A stretch of 50,730 nucleotides of DNA from Zygnema cylindricum. Lineage: Eukaryota; Streptophyta; Zygnematophyceae; Zygnematales; Zygnemataceae. Positions 33,832 to 44,849 of this stretch are shown here, piece by piece (the stretch's first letter is position 1; each line of letters begins with the position of its first letter). Location: NCBI GenBank assembly GCA_037447655.1, contig JBBHKE010003125.1:295316-346045 (forward strand), given 5' to 3'. A model generated the notes under the pieces. That model ran no database searches. It had not been told where the DNA came from and saw nothing but the letters and a program-made list of their open reading frames with translations. The translations under genes were made by a program, and so were the position numbers.

Positions 33832-36800
33832 TGTTATGGGCCCACCCTCTAGGGTACCCATCTTGAATGGATTTGGGTTTATCTATTGGGAAGCCATGAT
33901 GACAAGGGCTTTGTGTGAAAAACGACACTGGCGTATTGTTAGTGGACAAGTGAAACGTCCACCTCAGGGAACACCACCGGGATTTGGTGGAATAAGGTTT
34001 TCTGTAGCAACATTTGTTGCAGCAGACGAGGTAGATGATAGGGATAGCGGTGTGTCGAAAAAAGGGAAAGAAAATGAGACACCTCTTACTCTTATTGCTC
34101 ATATTCCCACGGCACTTGGAGGGGCGATTGTGAAGACCGTGGAGACCGATACTCAAATGTGGGAAGACACCAACATGGCTGCCAAGAACTTCATTCTGAG
34201 ACACCTCACACAAGCTTTGGCAACTCCCCACCTTCATGTTTACAAGGCCGAGGATTTGTGGGTGAGTATGATAGAGATCTATAGAGCTGGTACAATTGAG
34301 GAGCTCCAGTTGGCAGAGCAAAAGTTGGGAAATTATACTTACAAAGGGGGAAAGATGTTAGACTATTGTAATGATATTTCTTGTTTCTATATAGAGATAA
34401 TGAGTGCCGGATGGACAGGTACAACGAAGATGAAGGTTAACACTCTCATCATGAAGTTACCCGACGAGTATGAGAATATAGTGTACATGGTACAAGGAAT
34501 GACTGATAGTTCATAGACGTGAAATACAGTGGTCCGCATGATACTTGTGCAGGAGAACACGATTGAAATCAGGAGAGGAGGAAAGAGCGTTCAAGCTCTA
34601 GCCGCCGAAGGGGAGAGGTGGGGACCAGATCTAAAAAAATCATAAAAAAGAGAAAGAGCTCAGCGAGGAGGACCAAGGCCCCCAAAGGGCCTATGTCATT
34701 TTTGCAAAAATTCGGGACACTTCATTGCAGATTGTGTCAAGCTGTCGGAGCTGAGGCTCTAAGAGAATCATCGAGGGGGTTCTTCCGGAGGGAAGAAAAA
34801 TGCACTTTTGGTCACAAAGGTGACACGAGACACCGAGGATGAGTCCTATGAAGAGGATGGGGAGCATCTTCTTGACGAGAGTTTGGAGGAGAACGAGATC
34901 CCTCGTAGACTGAAGTGTGCCCTTTGAGCAATTCGGGAAGCTCCACAGGAAGGATGGATCATCGACTCAGGTGCATCCATGCATATGTGTCGTGACAAGG
35001 ACCTCTTCACTAAGCTAAGAAAAATCCCTATTGTAGAAATAGAGTATAGGGATTGGAGAGTGGTTACTACAGATCTAGTGGGATTAGTAGATCTAAAAGT
35101 CTTAGTGTAGGGTAAGACTTCTATACTCACTTTCTCAGATGTGCTCTATATTCCTTAGATGAGTAAAAATCTTGTCTTTACATCTATTTTAGATGAGAAA
35201 GAATTTGATACCTTCGCTAGAAAGGGAGTCTTTACATCTAAGTATGGGGATGAGGTTTACTTCACTGCAGATAAGGGAAGTTAAGGAATGTTTAGGCTTA
35301 ACCTGAGTAATGAAAAGAATAATGCTTATTATGTTCCTGTCCCAAAGTTGATGATTTGGCATAAGCGGTTAGGGCATGTGCATTTTGATAAGTTGAGGGA
35401 AATGAAGAAGCTTGGTGTATTGGAAGGCATTCAGTTCAGTTACAATGAAATGGTGGATGATTGTAGTGGCTGTGCCCAAGGAAAGGCTCACAAACTTCCT
35501 TTTCCTAAAGCCGCCACATATAGAGGAGAGAAGGTACTTGATTTGATCCACACAGATATCTGGGGACCAACAAAGGTACCCTCACTTGGACGAAAGAGGT
35601 ATATGTCGACAATTACTAATGACTGGTCCAGATATTCTAGTGTCTACTTCCTAAAAACCAAGTCTAAAACACCAACTTACTTCAAAGAATATAAAGCTTG
35701 GAGTGAGAAGTTGCATGGAACCCCCTATTAAAAGAATAAGGAGTGATAACGAGGAGAATATACCTCTAACCAGTTTGAGGAATACTTGAGAGATGAGGGA
35801 TTTCAGCACCAAAAAATTGTACCACATAATCTAGAGCAAAATGGAGTAGCTGAGAGGTTAAACCGAACACTAGGAGATAGTGTAAACAGTATGTTGGCTG
35901 ACAAGAAAACAGGAAAGAGATTTTGGGCAGAAGCCATGAACTGTGTCAACTATATTAAGAATAAAGTCCTTACCTCAGCAGTCAAAGGTATGACACCTTA
36001 TGAGAGATGGGTTGGAAGGAAATCTGGATATCTCTCACCTTAAAGTATTTGGTAGCCAAGCTTACAATCTAGATACGGATAAGAAAAACTGGAAACTTGA
36101 TGCTAAGGGAAAACCCAGATATTTTGCAGGATATGATGAGGATTTCAAAGGATATAGAGTTTATGACTTAGCAAAGTAAAATATCATTCTGGTCAAACAC
36201 CTATTTTTTATCGATGAAGGAAAGTCAATTGACCCCTTCAAATATACCAAGAAGATAAGAATCAGGTTTGAGTCTGAAAGTGAGGAGAACTCTGTTTTTC
36301 TAGAAAAAAACATGAGTGAGACAGTGATTGCAGATTTAGGGGAGATCCAAGAAACAACAGAGTTACCGGACACCTCACATATTCCTTTTGGACTTCGAGG
36401 AGACAGAAGTGGAGGAACCGGACCCGACGTCCATGGATACGGGAGACGATGAGACGATAAGGAGAAACCAAAGACTTCCCTCTATTTCAGCCTTAGAGTT
36501 TGAGGGAGGAAGAAGGAGCAGCAAAAGGATACAGGAGAAACAAGTTGCTCGTAAGGTAACTAAGTTATCTCATCTTGATGAGCCTCAGTCATACATAGAG
36601 GCTGTGAACATCCTAGAAAAGGACAGATGGATAAGAGCCATAAATGATGAGATGGCCTCCATCATGGAAGAAAATACTTGGGAGCTAGCAGATTGCCCTC
36701 CAGACAGAAAACATATTGGCTGTAAATGGGTATTTAAACTTAAACTGAACCCAGATAATACCATTGAAAGATATAGGGCTCTTTTGGTAGCAAAGGGGTT

Positions 36801-38168
36801 CACCCAAAAGGAGGGGATTGATTATGAGGAGACATTTGCTCCAGTTGTTCAGTTCCCATCAGTAAGGATTCTCCTTAGTCTGGCAGCAGCGCAAGGCATG
36901 GAAATTCATCAAATGGACATTAAGACCACCTTCCTCAATGGTGAGTTAGAGGAAGAAATCTTCATGCGGCAACCGAAAGGGTTTGTGGAGAATGGGGAAA
37001 AAAAAAGTCTGTACGCTCATAAAGTCATTATATGGACTTAAGCAAGCTCCTTGATAATGGAATAAGAAACTAGATGAGCTTCTTACTGGACTAGGATATA
37101 TCAGGATCAGTTCTGACCATTCTATCTATATGTTTGAAGATGAGGATGGTGTGATCTTTATTGCAATTTATGTGGATGATCTGCTGGTTTTAAGTAAGTA
37201 TTTGGAAAAGATCAATAAGTTAAAGAAAGATCTTCGAAGCTGATTTGACATGAAAGATTTAGGGGAGGCAAGAGATAGTTTGGGAATTCAAATGGAAAGA
37301 GATAGGGGGAAGAGGATCATAAGACTCACTCAAAAAGAAGCAATAGGAAATATGCTTGAGAATTTCAAATGGAGAAAGCTAACATCTGAACCACTCCCAT
37401 GGACTTGAAGAAAGTAAGTGATGGGAGTGTAGAAGGAAGAGTGATAGTCTTAGATGATCAGATGAGTCCAAAAGAGAGAGAGTTTATAAAGTCTATTCCT
37501 TACACACACGTTGTAGGAAGTTTAATCTACTTTATGAACTGTACAAGGCCAGACATAGCGGCAGCACTAGGAGTCCTCAGTAGGAGTCATAACGATCCTA
37601 GAAAGAGAGATTGGGAGGCAGCCAAGAGAGTTATGAGATATCTGGTTGGAACCAGAGAATTATGGTTGCATTTGGGAGGGGAGCACACTGATATCACCAC
37701 TTCGAGTGATGCCAGTTATGGGGATGCACCTATGAGAAGATGCATTTCTGGATATGTTTTGTATGTGGGGGAAGGTGCTTGCTGTTGGAGCAATAAGCAA
37801 CAAAAGGTGGTTGCTCAGTCTACTATGGAGGCTGAGTATACGGCGTCTTGTTCTACTAAAAAAGAACTAATGTGGGTGAAGTCATTGTTGGAAGAACCGT
37901 GATATATGAAGGAGGGGGTACATGAAGTCTTTTGCGATAATCAAGCAGCAATTGCAATTGCAGCCAATCCAAAACACCATTTCAAAGCAAAACATATGGA
38001 CATAAGATTATTTTTGTGAGAGATAAAGTTGAAAATAAAATTTTAAATCTTGTGTATAGACCTGATGAAGAAATGGTGGTATACATGATGACCAAACCTG
38101 TGCCCTCTTCTAAATTAAAATATTGTCGGGAAAAATGCGCGTTGAAAGAAAAATTAAAATTAGACTAG
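33812..38168 (+). pseudogene. Copia C gag-pol polyprotein, heavily disrupted
   Basis: Begins at an ATG 20 nt inside the 5' LTR. Parts visible: Gag core; intact zinc knuckle CHFCKNSGHFIADC near 34698-34738; protease WIIDSGASMHMC near 34959; integrase zinc domain (HKRLGHVH, CSGCAQGK) and HTDIWGP; reverse transcriptase with YVDD at 37169-37180; RNase H with SSDASYG, STMEAEY and, past a stop, FCDNQAA. There are more than ten stops (for example 34514, 35108, 35158, 35282, 36178, 37052-37057) and frameshifts near 35750, 36025, 36380 and at an A9 run (36998-37006). In the integrase the RSDN motif is frameshifted. Several stops correspond to CAA, CGA or CAG codons in element A, as expected from C-to-T decay. 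Domain order and length match the copia norm. Confidence 0.93.
33837..33855 (+). other. Candidate primer-binding site of copia C
   Basis: TGGGCCCACCCTCTAGGGT, identical over 19 nt to the same site in A and also 5 nt after the LTR end. Confidence 0.4.
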
Positions 38169-38181
38169 AAAATAAGGGGAG

Positions 38182-39158
38182 TGTTGAAATAAATAGTTTT
38201 TGGGTATTTTCCAGGTCTTAATATATTAGCGAAAAAAGAAACATGCAGGCAGCTTGTTTTCATCTCTTCTCTGTTACCCCCATACTTGTTGTAGTCACTG
38301 AAAGAGAGAGAGAGTGTGATGGAGCCATGGCTTCCTCAGCTCCATAGACAGGGTTAGAGAGTGACCTTAAGTCACTCTCTACAAAAAGGTTGAGTCCAGC
38401 AGGACTTGAACCCCGACCGGTAGAGCGTGGCGTAGCCGTCGGCTCTAACCATTTTGTCGTGGATATTCGTTAGAGTATATAGGGTGTTATTCATATTTAA
38501 GGTATGTTACGTCCCCTAAACCAATTAACGGAAATGTAAATGTAACGACGTATAACAGGTTAAATTCAGTGCAGACTAGATCCCGCACGAAACAAATGAA
38601 TCTGACATTTGTTTTGACGGAAGATATTTAATGCTGGTTCTTTTCCAAAGGCATATGTTTTCGCAGAGATCTCGGAAAGGTCACTTTTGCGTTTTGTGAC
38701 GTGGCATAACTTAGAGCCACGTGGAGAGATGACATTCGGTCGTGGGAATTCTGATGAACGTACGAACGAGTGAAAAGTGGACACGCGTCCGCTTAATAGC
38801 CTTGTCGTACATAGGCCGTACAAAAGGTACATCGGCAATAGTACTTTTTGGTACGGTATAGTAATCTGATTGGTCCGTACTTCAGTAGATAGAAGTTATT
38901 AGAGGGAATAAGGACTTAGAAAATTTTGGTAGGTAGTCACCTCTCCCTTTGAGAGTTTGTACAAATTGGCATTTTTACTGGCTCATAACTTTTCGCCTGG
39001 TTGGGCTTTGACTCAAGAGAGTCCAGGCTGCACAGGGGTGCTGTCAGATTGTCTACTTGTCTGCTTGGGTAGCAGTGGTTGCCATTGAAAGTGGGTTAGT
39101 TAATAACTATCTAGAGGCTTCCTAAATTCTGTAGTCCAATGGAGGACACAGAATTACA
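38182..39158 (+). repeat. 3' LTR of copia C
   Basis: Preceded by the polypurine tract AAATAAGGGGAG (38170-38181). 977 bp against 997 bp for the 5' copy; a short gap near 39006 accounts for most of the difference. Confidence 0.95.
38383..38460 (-). other. tRNA-like module antisense to LTR C (3' copy)
   Basis: Minus strand: A box TGGTTAGAGC, B box GGTTCAAGTCC 39-40 nt downstream (start to start), TTTTT at the complement of 38383-38387. Confidence 0.55.
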
Positions 39159-39476
39159 CATCTTCCGTGGGATCCTCGACAATACAACATCCTAAAATAT
39201 TGTCAAGTAACTCCCAAGGTACTTGCTCTTCGAGATGCTCGTACGACGATATTGCAAAAATGTCGCAATGTCAAAGTGCCATGCTCTCGCCTATGGGAAA
39301 TACAAAGGGTTCGGCCACCGATTAGGCCACCTTCACCTCCAAGAGGAGAGGATTTGCCTTTAATAATCGCGACACTCACACAACAAGTAGTGGCTCAACA
39401 AGAACAAATAAGAGCGGATCGAGAGCAATTGATGAGACTCACACGGGCATTGTCGAAAAAAAACAAACGGAAATTG
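39159..39476 (+). pseudogene. Continuation of the split charged protein
   Basis: Resumes the frame interrupted at 32834 (LPWDPRQYNILKYCQVTP...) and ends with a probable coiled coil (TQQVVAQQEQIRADREQLMR) just before a GTATGT donor at 39477. The phase at this junction disagrees with the next exon unless the A8 run at 39456-39463 has gained or lost one base. Confidence 0.6.
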
Positions 39477-39809
39477 GTATGTATTTTTTACTAACTCTTA
39501 CTCCACTATATCACTTCCCATGTTTCACCCACTCACTTACTTGTTTAATATTTTTTTGTTTTCACTTGTGGTATGTTTGACATTGCGACGTCTTTAACTC
39601 GTCGCTGAATTAGCGTCGACAATCTATCGTTGCTGAGTCTTGAAATGGCTCCAAATAACTGAAGCAGCGACGACCAACGACGGTCGCTGACTTTAGCGAC
39701 GACTACAAGTCGTCGTTGAACCAAATTTTATATGATATAAATAATTTTTTTATATGAATTAGGACTGACACGTTTTTTTGTTTTTTTTTTTCCTTTCTTT
39801 TCGTTGCAG
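39477..39809 (+). other. Intron with hairpin motifs
   Basis: Lies between a GTATGT donor and a pyrimidine-rich TTGCAG acceptor. Contains several AGCGACGAC...GTCGTCGTTG type inverted repeats (39590-39720) like those in the 142 bp array downstream. Confidence 0.55.
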
Positions 39810-41585
39810 AATACCAAAAAACAAGTCGGTGGTGGAAGGGCCCGGTTGCGACATTGACAAACATACAGGCGACGACACATACTTTGTCGTCTGCGAGATT
39901 TGGAAGAAGAAGTGTGGTGGTGAAAAAGGCACTGCCAGGTAGGGGGAGGAAGGAATTTCCATGGGTGACAGCAGTGCAGTCAGAGTTGGTGGAGGAGTTT
40001 TACCTCTTCAAGAAAGCGGGTATGAAAATGTCGGAAACCATTGTAGGGACCATGGCAGTTCATATCATTAAATGTATGAAGGAGGAGAATAGGAGACTAT
40101 TCATCGACAAAAAGGGTAAGGAGATAAAAATGAAAATGACAAAACGATGGATTCAACAGTTTTGCAAAAAACACAATATTGTGACGAGGGCTCAAAAAAA
40201 AATGTTACAATTAAGCCCGAAAAGGAAGAATACATCGAAAAAACAGTAACATATCACAGGGGCGAATTACAAAGAGGATTTTTATCGGGTTAGTTTTTTG
40301 AACATTTGTACAACTCATTGCTATATGCTGTAATATATGTTACATATATTTTTTTAAATTGTAGTTTCTAGGGATATAAATGCAAATAAGCGAATGAAAG
40401 TAGTTGACCCTACCATCATACTTTTATGTGTTGTGTTTTTCTTACAATTTTATGTGTTATTGTCATAATAGGTCGCTACAACGAGGATATAATTGAAAAC
40501 ATGGACGAGACCCACGTGATTGTAAATATGGATAACAAAAAGACGTTTGGTTTTCGCAGGGATGAGTTGGTTAAATACGCGGATGTTGCCGGAAGTGGAC
40601 GGCGATGACTTTGATGGTTCAACTCACGGGCTGAGTGAACGCCCGAATTGAATCTCCTATGTTAATCTTCGCCAACAAGCTCCGTAATTACCCAATCAAG
40701 GGCATCCACGATGACATACCAGGTGTTTTTATTTCCCTATGTGTATTTTTCCTTATAAATATTGACGCTATTGTCCAACTTATTCTCCCTTGTACTCCAC
40801 ACCCAAAATATTATATATGGGGTGTTATATTTTTTATATTGATTTCTCCCCATACACTTGTCGCCCTCTCTCTCCCTCCCTCACTCAATATCTTTTCCCA
40901 CTCTCTTCTGTAGGAGTTTGTTACCGTACCGGGCCGAAAGGTTGGAACGACAAGACGGTCTTCCCGCAATGGATCGCCGAACCGAGGTCATACCAAGGAG
41001 ATGGTGATGGGCGTGAAAATGTTATATTCGTGGACAATTGTGGCGGTCACAATATGTCCGAGGAATTAAACACCGCTTTACGCGCAAAGAGAACAACACT
41101 CCAATTTTTTCCTCCGTGTGCAACGCATTTAGTGTAACCTGCCGATTCATTTGTAATTTCTAAACTCAAAGAGGTGTGGTCAAGAAAATGGGAAGATTGG
41201 AAGATGAAGGGGGTAGAGAGCCACAAGTGGTCCTTACCTAGGGGCCTGAAATGGTCTGGTAAGTTAACCGGGTAAAGCCTTTTTCTTAACATTGGCACGC
41301 GATTCGATACGAGAGGTGAACGAAATGAAGGACAAAAATGGCATGGGATATGCACGAAAGGCGATGATCCAATATGGATTGTCATTAAAGGGTCGCAAAT
41401 GGGAGGAGAGCATGCTTACTCAAGACATGCAAGTCATAATAATGAAATAGCAAAATCATTTTGATGGCGACGAGGTGCCACCTCCTTCAGCTCCTGCACG
41501 AGATTTACTCCAACTCCTTCGAGAGGCCGACATTCAAGATGATGAAGCCAGTCATGACGAAGACTTAGAGGAATATAGTGATTAA
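39810..41585 (+). pseudogene. pogo-like DDE transposase, three exons
   Basis: Exons 39810-40288, 40472-40722 and 40914-41585, with GT/AG borders that join in phase (SG|RYNED and PG|VCYRTG). Exon 1 has a basic segment and a CENP-B-type DNA-binding region (ELVEEFYLFKKAGMKMSETI ... RWIQQFCKKHNIV). Exon 2 carries the first catalytic Asp (NMDETHVIVNMD). Exon 3 carries the second (VIFVDNCGGHN), followed by the FFPPCATHLV and PADSFVI block typical of DDE_1/pogo enzymes, and an acidic tail ending at 41583-41585. Lesions: frameshift at A9 (40194-40202), frameshift near 40600, TGA at 40632 where the frame expects Gly, TAA at 41135 where a Gln would fit, a frameshift near 41275, and TAG at 41448. It would have cut and rejoined DNA at TA sites; it is inactive now. 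Confidence 0.85.
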
Positions 41586-42210
41586 GAGGCAATTTTTAGA
41601 GAGGTGGTTTAATTAGGAGTGGCAGTATAATGGATAATGGGCCGTTTGCATAACTTTTTACTAATAGTGTGGATTTTTTATTTTTTATTTTTTTTAGTTT
41701 TATTCTGATAGGTTAATACATTTTCTTTTCTTTTACTGCAGTATGCAATATACATTGTATTTCTTTCTTTGACATTGAATATTATATATCCCTCTTTCAT
41801 TTTTTTGTTTTCATATTGTTTATGATACCTAAATGGCCAAAAAGGTGGGTGAAATATATTTTTAGTGACGGTGTAAAATCGTATCTATGTTTGGAGTATC
41901 ATGCTCCCATTCAGCGACAACACATTGTGGTCGCTCATTGGCCGAATGTGAAATATACCATTCAGCGACGACACAATATCGTCGCTGGATGGCAAAAATT
42001 ATAGTATGACATCAAGACAACATTGATAAGACAGACAGTGATATGAAGTAGAGAGACCATGTGAGAGAAAGGGACTGAAAAATAAATAAAGAATGGGATA
42101 GAGACAGATAGAAAAAGAGAGAACCATGAAGGTGGATTTTAAGGATGTTAAAAAAAAGTGTGAAACATAAAAACACAAGTCGGAGAATATGAAGACTAGA
42201 GGGACGGATA
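41586..42210. other. 3' non-coding part of the pogo-like element
   Basis: AT-rich. Contains two TTCAGCGACGACAC...GTCGCTG hairpins (about 41911-41990). No protein-like frame. Confidence 0.5.
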
Positions 42211-42221
42211 GTGTTGTGTTG

Positions 42222-42779
42222 ACATAGTATCGGTGCTGAATGGTGAAAAATGAAAAATGCCATTCAGCACCGACAAATTCTCGTCATTGACTGGCAGGAT
42301 AGTAAAATATACCTTTCAGCGACAAGACAGTCTCGTCGCTGAGTACCATAAGACCTTGTTTTGACAAAGTGTCGGTGCTGAATGGTGAAAAATGAAACAT
42401 GCCATTCAGCACCGAGAAATTATCATCGTTGACTGACAGGATAGTAAAATATACCATTCAACGACGAGATAGTCTCGTCGCTGAGTACCATAAGACCTTG
42501 TTTTGACACAGTGTCGGTGTTGAATGGTGAAAAATGAAACATGCCATTCATCACCGAGAAATTCTCGTCGTTGACTGGCAGGATAGTAAAATATACCATT
42601 CAGCGACGAGACAATCTCTTCGCTGAGTAACATAAGACATTGTTTTGACACAGTGTCGGTGTTGAATTGTGAAAAATGAAACATGCCATTCAGCACCGAG
42701 AAATTCGCGTCGTTGACTGGCAGGATAGAAAAACATACCATTCAACGACAAGACAGTCTCGTCGCTGAGTACCATAAGG
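42222..42779. repeat. 142 bp tandem repeat, four copies, with two hairpins per unit
   Basis: The TCGGTG marker recurs at 42230, 42372, 42514 and 42656, exactly 142 bp apart. Each unit has two inverted repeats: GGTGCTGAATGG...CCATTCAGCACC (12 bp arms) and TCAGCGACGAGAC...GTCTCGTCGCTGA (13 bp arms in the best copy). Arms are mostly kept paired while the spacers vary slightly. Confidence 0.95.
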
Positions 42780-43062
42780 GAGAGAGAGACAGACAAAAAA
42801 AAGGGAGATTGACTGAGATAAAATAAATAATAAAATGAAAAATGTGACAACCAGAAAAAAAGAGATTGAGAAAGAACAATCACATGTGTGACAACCAAAA
42901 TAGTTAACAATGCCCACGCACTTCATCAAGTGTATCGCTTAACATTTACAAAACATGGAGAATTAAAATCACAACACCCGTCTTTTGCAACAACATCAAA
43001 ATGAATTACAATTATAAATATATTACAATAATATACTTGGAAATAAATTCAATCTTTTTCGC

Positions 43063-43365
43063 CTAAGAATGACAAAAAGGTTCACCATAAAAAACTACAA
43101 TTTGTACGACCAATCTATTTTTCATACATAAATAAAATATAAGTCTACATGAACAAAATGTACATCGCCCATAAAAATTACCGTTTGTAACAAATGGTAT
43201 TCTAATAACCTTCTCTAACTCATGTAAAAATGTGTTTGGAATACTAATATTAAATGGAATAAAGAAAACTCCATGACATTCCCACAATCCGTGCATTTGT
43301 TCCTCCCTCACAATCAACTCACTCAATAAAATCCCGTGCCTACAACAAAGAAAAAAATACAACAA
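43063..43365 (-). CDS. Unrecognised minus-strand exon-like ORF in pogo element
   Basis: The minus-strand frame 43365-43063 reads protein-like (NTFLHELEKVIRIPF, NRLVVQIVVFYGEPFCHS). It follows a TTTCTTTGTTGTAG acceptor-like site near 43340 and, further upstream on that strand, a long pyrimidine tract. No homology recognised. It could be an exon of an antisense gene of the element or a chance frame. Confidence 0.25.
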   Translation of the reverse strand: MLYFFLCCRHGILLSELIVREEQMHGLWECHGVFFIPFNISIPNTFLHELEKVIRIPFVTNGNFYGRCTFCSCRLIFYLCMKNRLVVQIVVFYGEPFCHS

Positions 43366-43409
43366 TCGAGTTAGTTATAAAAATGAATAACATTAATGTG
43401 TAATTTTAA

Positions 43410-44095
43410 TGGGGGAGTTAACGGGAGAGGGAGAAAGGGGAGGAGAGGGAGAAACGGAAGGAGAAACCACAGGATTTTGAGTGTAGGGAATCGGAAATGG
43501 GAGAGAAAGAAGGAGATTGAGGGTTAGAGAGTAAGGCAATTTGAACAGGGGAGGGAGAGTAAAAGGGAGATGATGAGGGTGTGGGAGAGGAGGCAGCCTG
43601 AGAGGGTGAGGGAGAGGGAGAGTATGAGGTAAAGGATGAGAGTGCAACAAATTGAGAGGGTGAGAGGGAGACGGAGAGGGGAAGGGAGAGGGAAAGGGAG
43701 AGGGAGAGATAGAGGGAGATCGAGGGAGGGAGATAATGCGGCAGATGAAGAGGGGGAGAAGGAGAGGGAGAGGGAAAGGGAGTGGGAGAGGTAGAGAGAG
43801 TGTGGAAAGGAAAGGAAAAGGGGGAGGGAGAGATAATCGTAGATCGAGGGAGTGGGGAGAGGGAGAGGAATAGGGGAAGAGAGATTGTGTGGCAAATCGA
43901 GAGGGTGTGAAAGAGAGGGAAATGGAGAGGGAAAGTTAGAGAGTAGGGAAGGGAGAGGGAAAGAGAGAGGGAGAGGGAGGGGGGAGGGAGAGGGAAAGGG
44001 AGAGGGAATGGAGATAGATGGAGAGGGAGAGAGAGAGGTAGAGGGAGAGGGCATAAACGAGAGGGAGCACATTTTAAAAAACTTTTAAAAAGAAA
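43410..44095. repeat. GAGAGGGAGAGGG purine tract
   Basis: Purine-rich on the + strand, mainly GAGAGGGA units with occasional TGAG or TCGAG. Ser/Pro-rich and Arg/Glu-rich frames on the two strands are by-products. Confidence 0.93.
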
Positions 44096-44849
44096 AGAGG
44101 GAGATCAACATAGGTAGGTTCGGATGAAAAGGGAGCATAAAAGAGGGGCGGAGGCAATGAAGAGGTAAATGGAGTGACGCGCCATATGCAGAGGGTGAAG
44201 GAGCCGCCACACGCGACCTCGAATCCATGGAAACAAAATGAAGGTGACGGCGGTATTTTTGCCTGTTCTTCATGAAACGAATGAGATCTGTTCGTTTGCA
44301 AAAAGGACGGCGAAGCGTCAGATCCTTAAAAAAACAAAAAAAATGGATGGATGAGATTTGTTTAATAAGGGATAAATTTTTCTGTGGATTGTCCGCATTT
44401 GGCGTTAAGCTGTCCCAAATATTATCAACGCCAAATGTTGAATTTTTATTCTATTTATTATAATTCATTAATTGTAATTTGTGGTCCATTGTCACTTCGA
44501 CCCCTTATTAACGTATACATTAATTCTTATTAGGAGTGAAATCACATGTAGACACCATATTAGAATAAGCATTTACGCTATATTCTTTCGTTGCACCAAA
44601 ATAGAGTATATGTTGACGTTAATTGGACAAGATATATGTTATAGTGTTTATATGAAGTGAACAGGAAATAATCACATGAAGCAACGTACGCAGTTTTAAG
44701 ACGGTTTATGTGGACGTATAAAATAAAATCAGTTGACTTTTTTAACTGTAAGATCATGACTCCGCACATGCGAACATATTTTACGTTCACACTGCAGAAC
44801 AGGCGATTATAGGAGATCGTGTGCGAACGAGGTTTTTGGCGAAGAGAGT
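44096..44849. other. Right non-coding part of the pogo-like element
   Basis: No recognisable gene. The matched right subterminal region begins at about 44850. Confidence 0.4.

Larger units (their letters stand above)
32835..39158 (+). mobile_element. Full-length Ty1/copia retrotransposon C
   Basis: 6324 bp with LTRs of 997 and 977 bp, TG...CA termini, and target duplications CATCA (32830-32834) and CATCT (39159-39163) that differ at one base. Removing the element and one duplication rejoins the surrounding reading frame without a stop (…ELLCHHLPWDPRQYN…), independent proof of the insertion point. Its polyprotein is homologous to that of A but more decayed. It is younger than the pogo-like element it sits in. 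Confidence 0.96.

Noticed and set aside
42222-42779. CRISPR-like array
   Set aside because: Units are long, fully repeated without variable spacers, and lie in a eukaryotic transposon.
43524-44072. 182-codon Ser/Pro/Leu-rich minus-strand ORF
   Set aside because: Complement of the GAGAGGGA tract; no protein-like composition.
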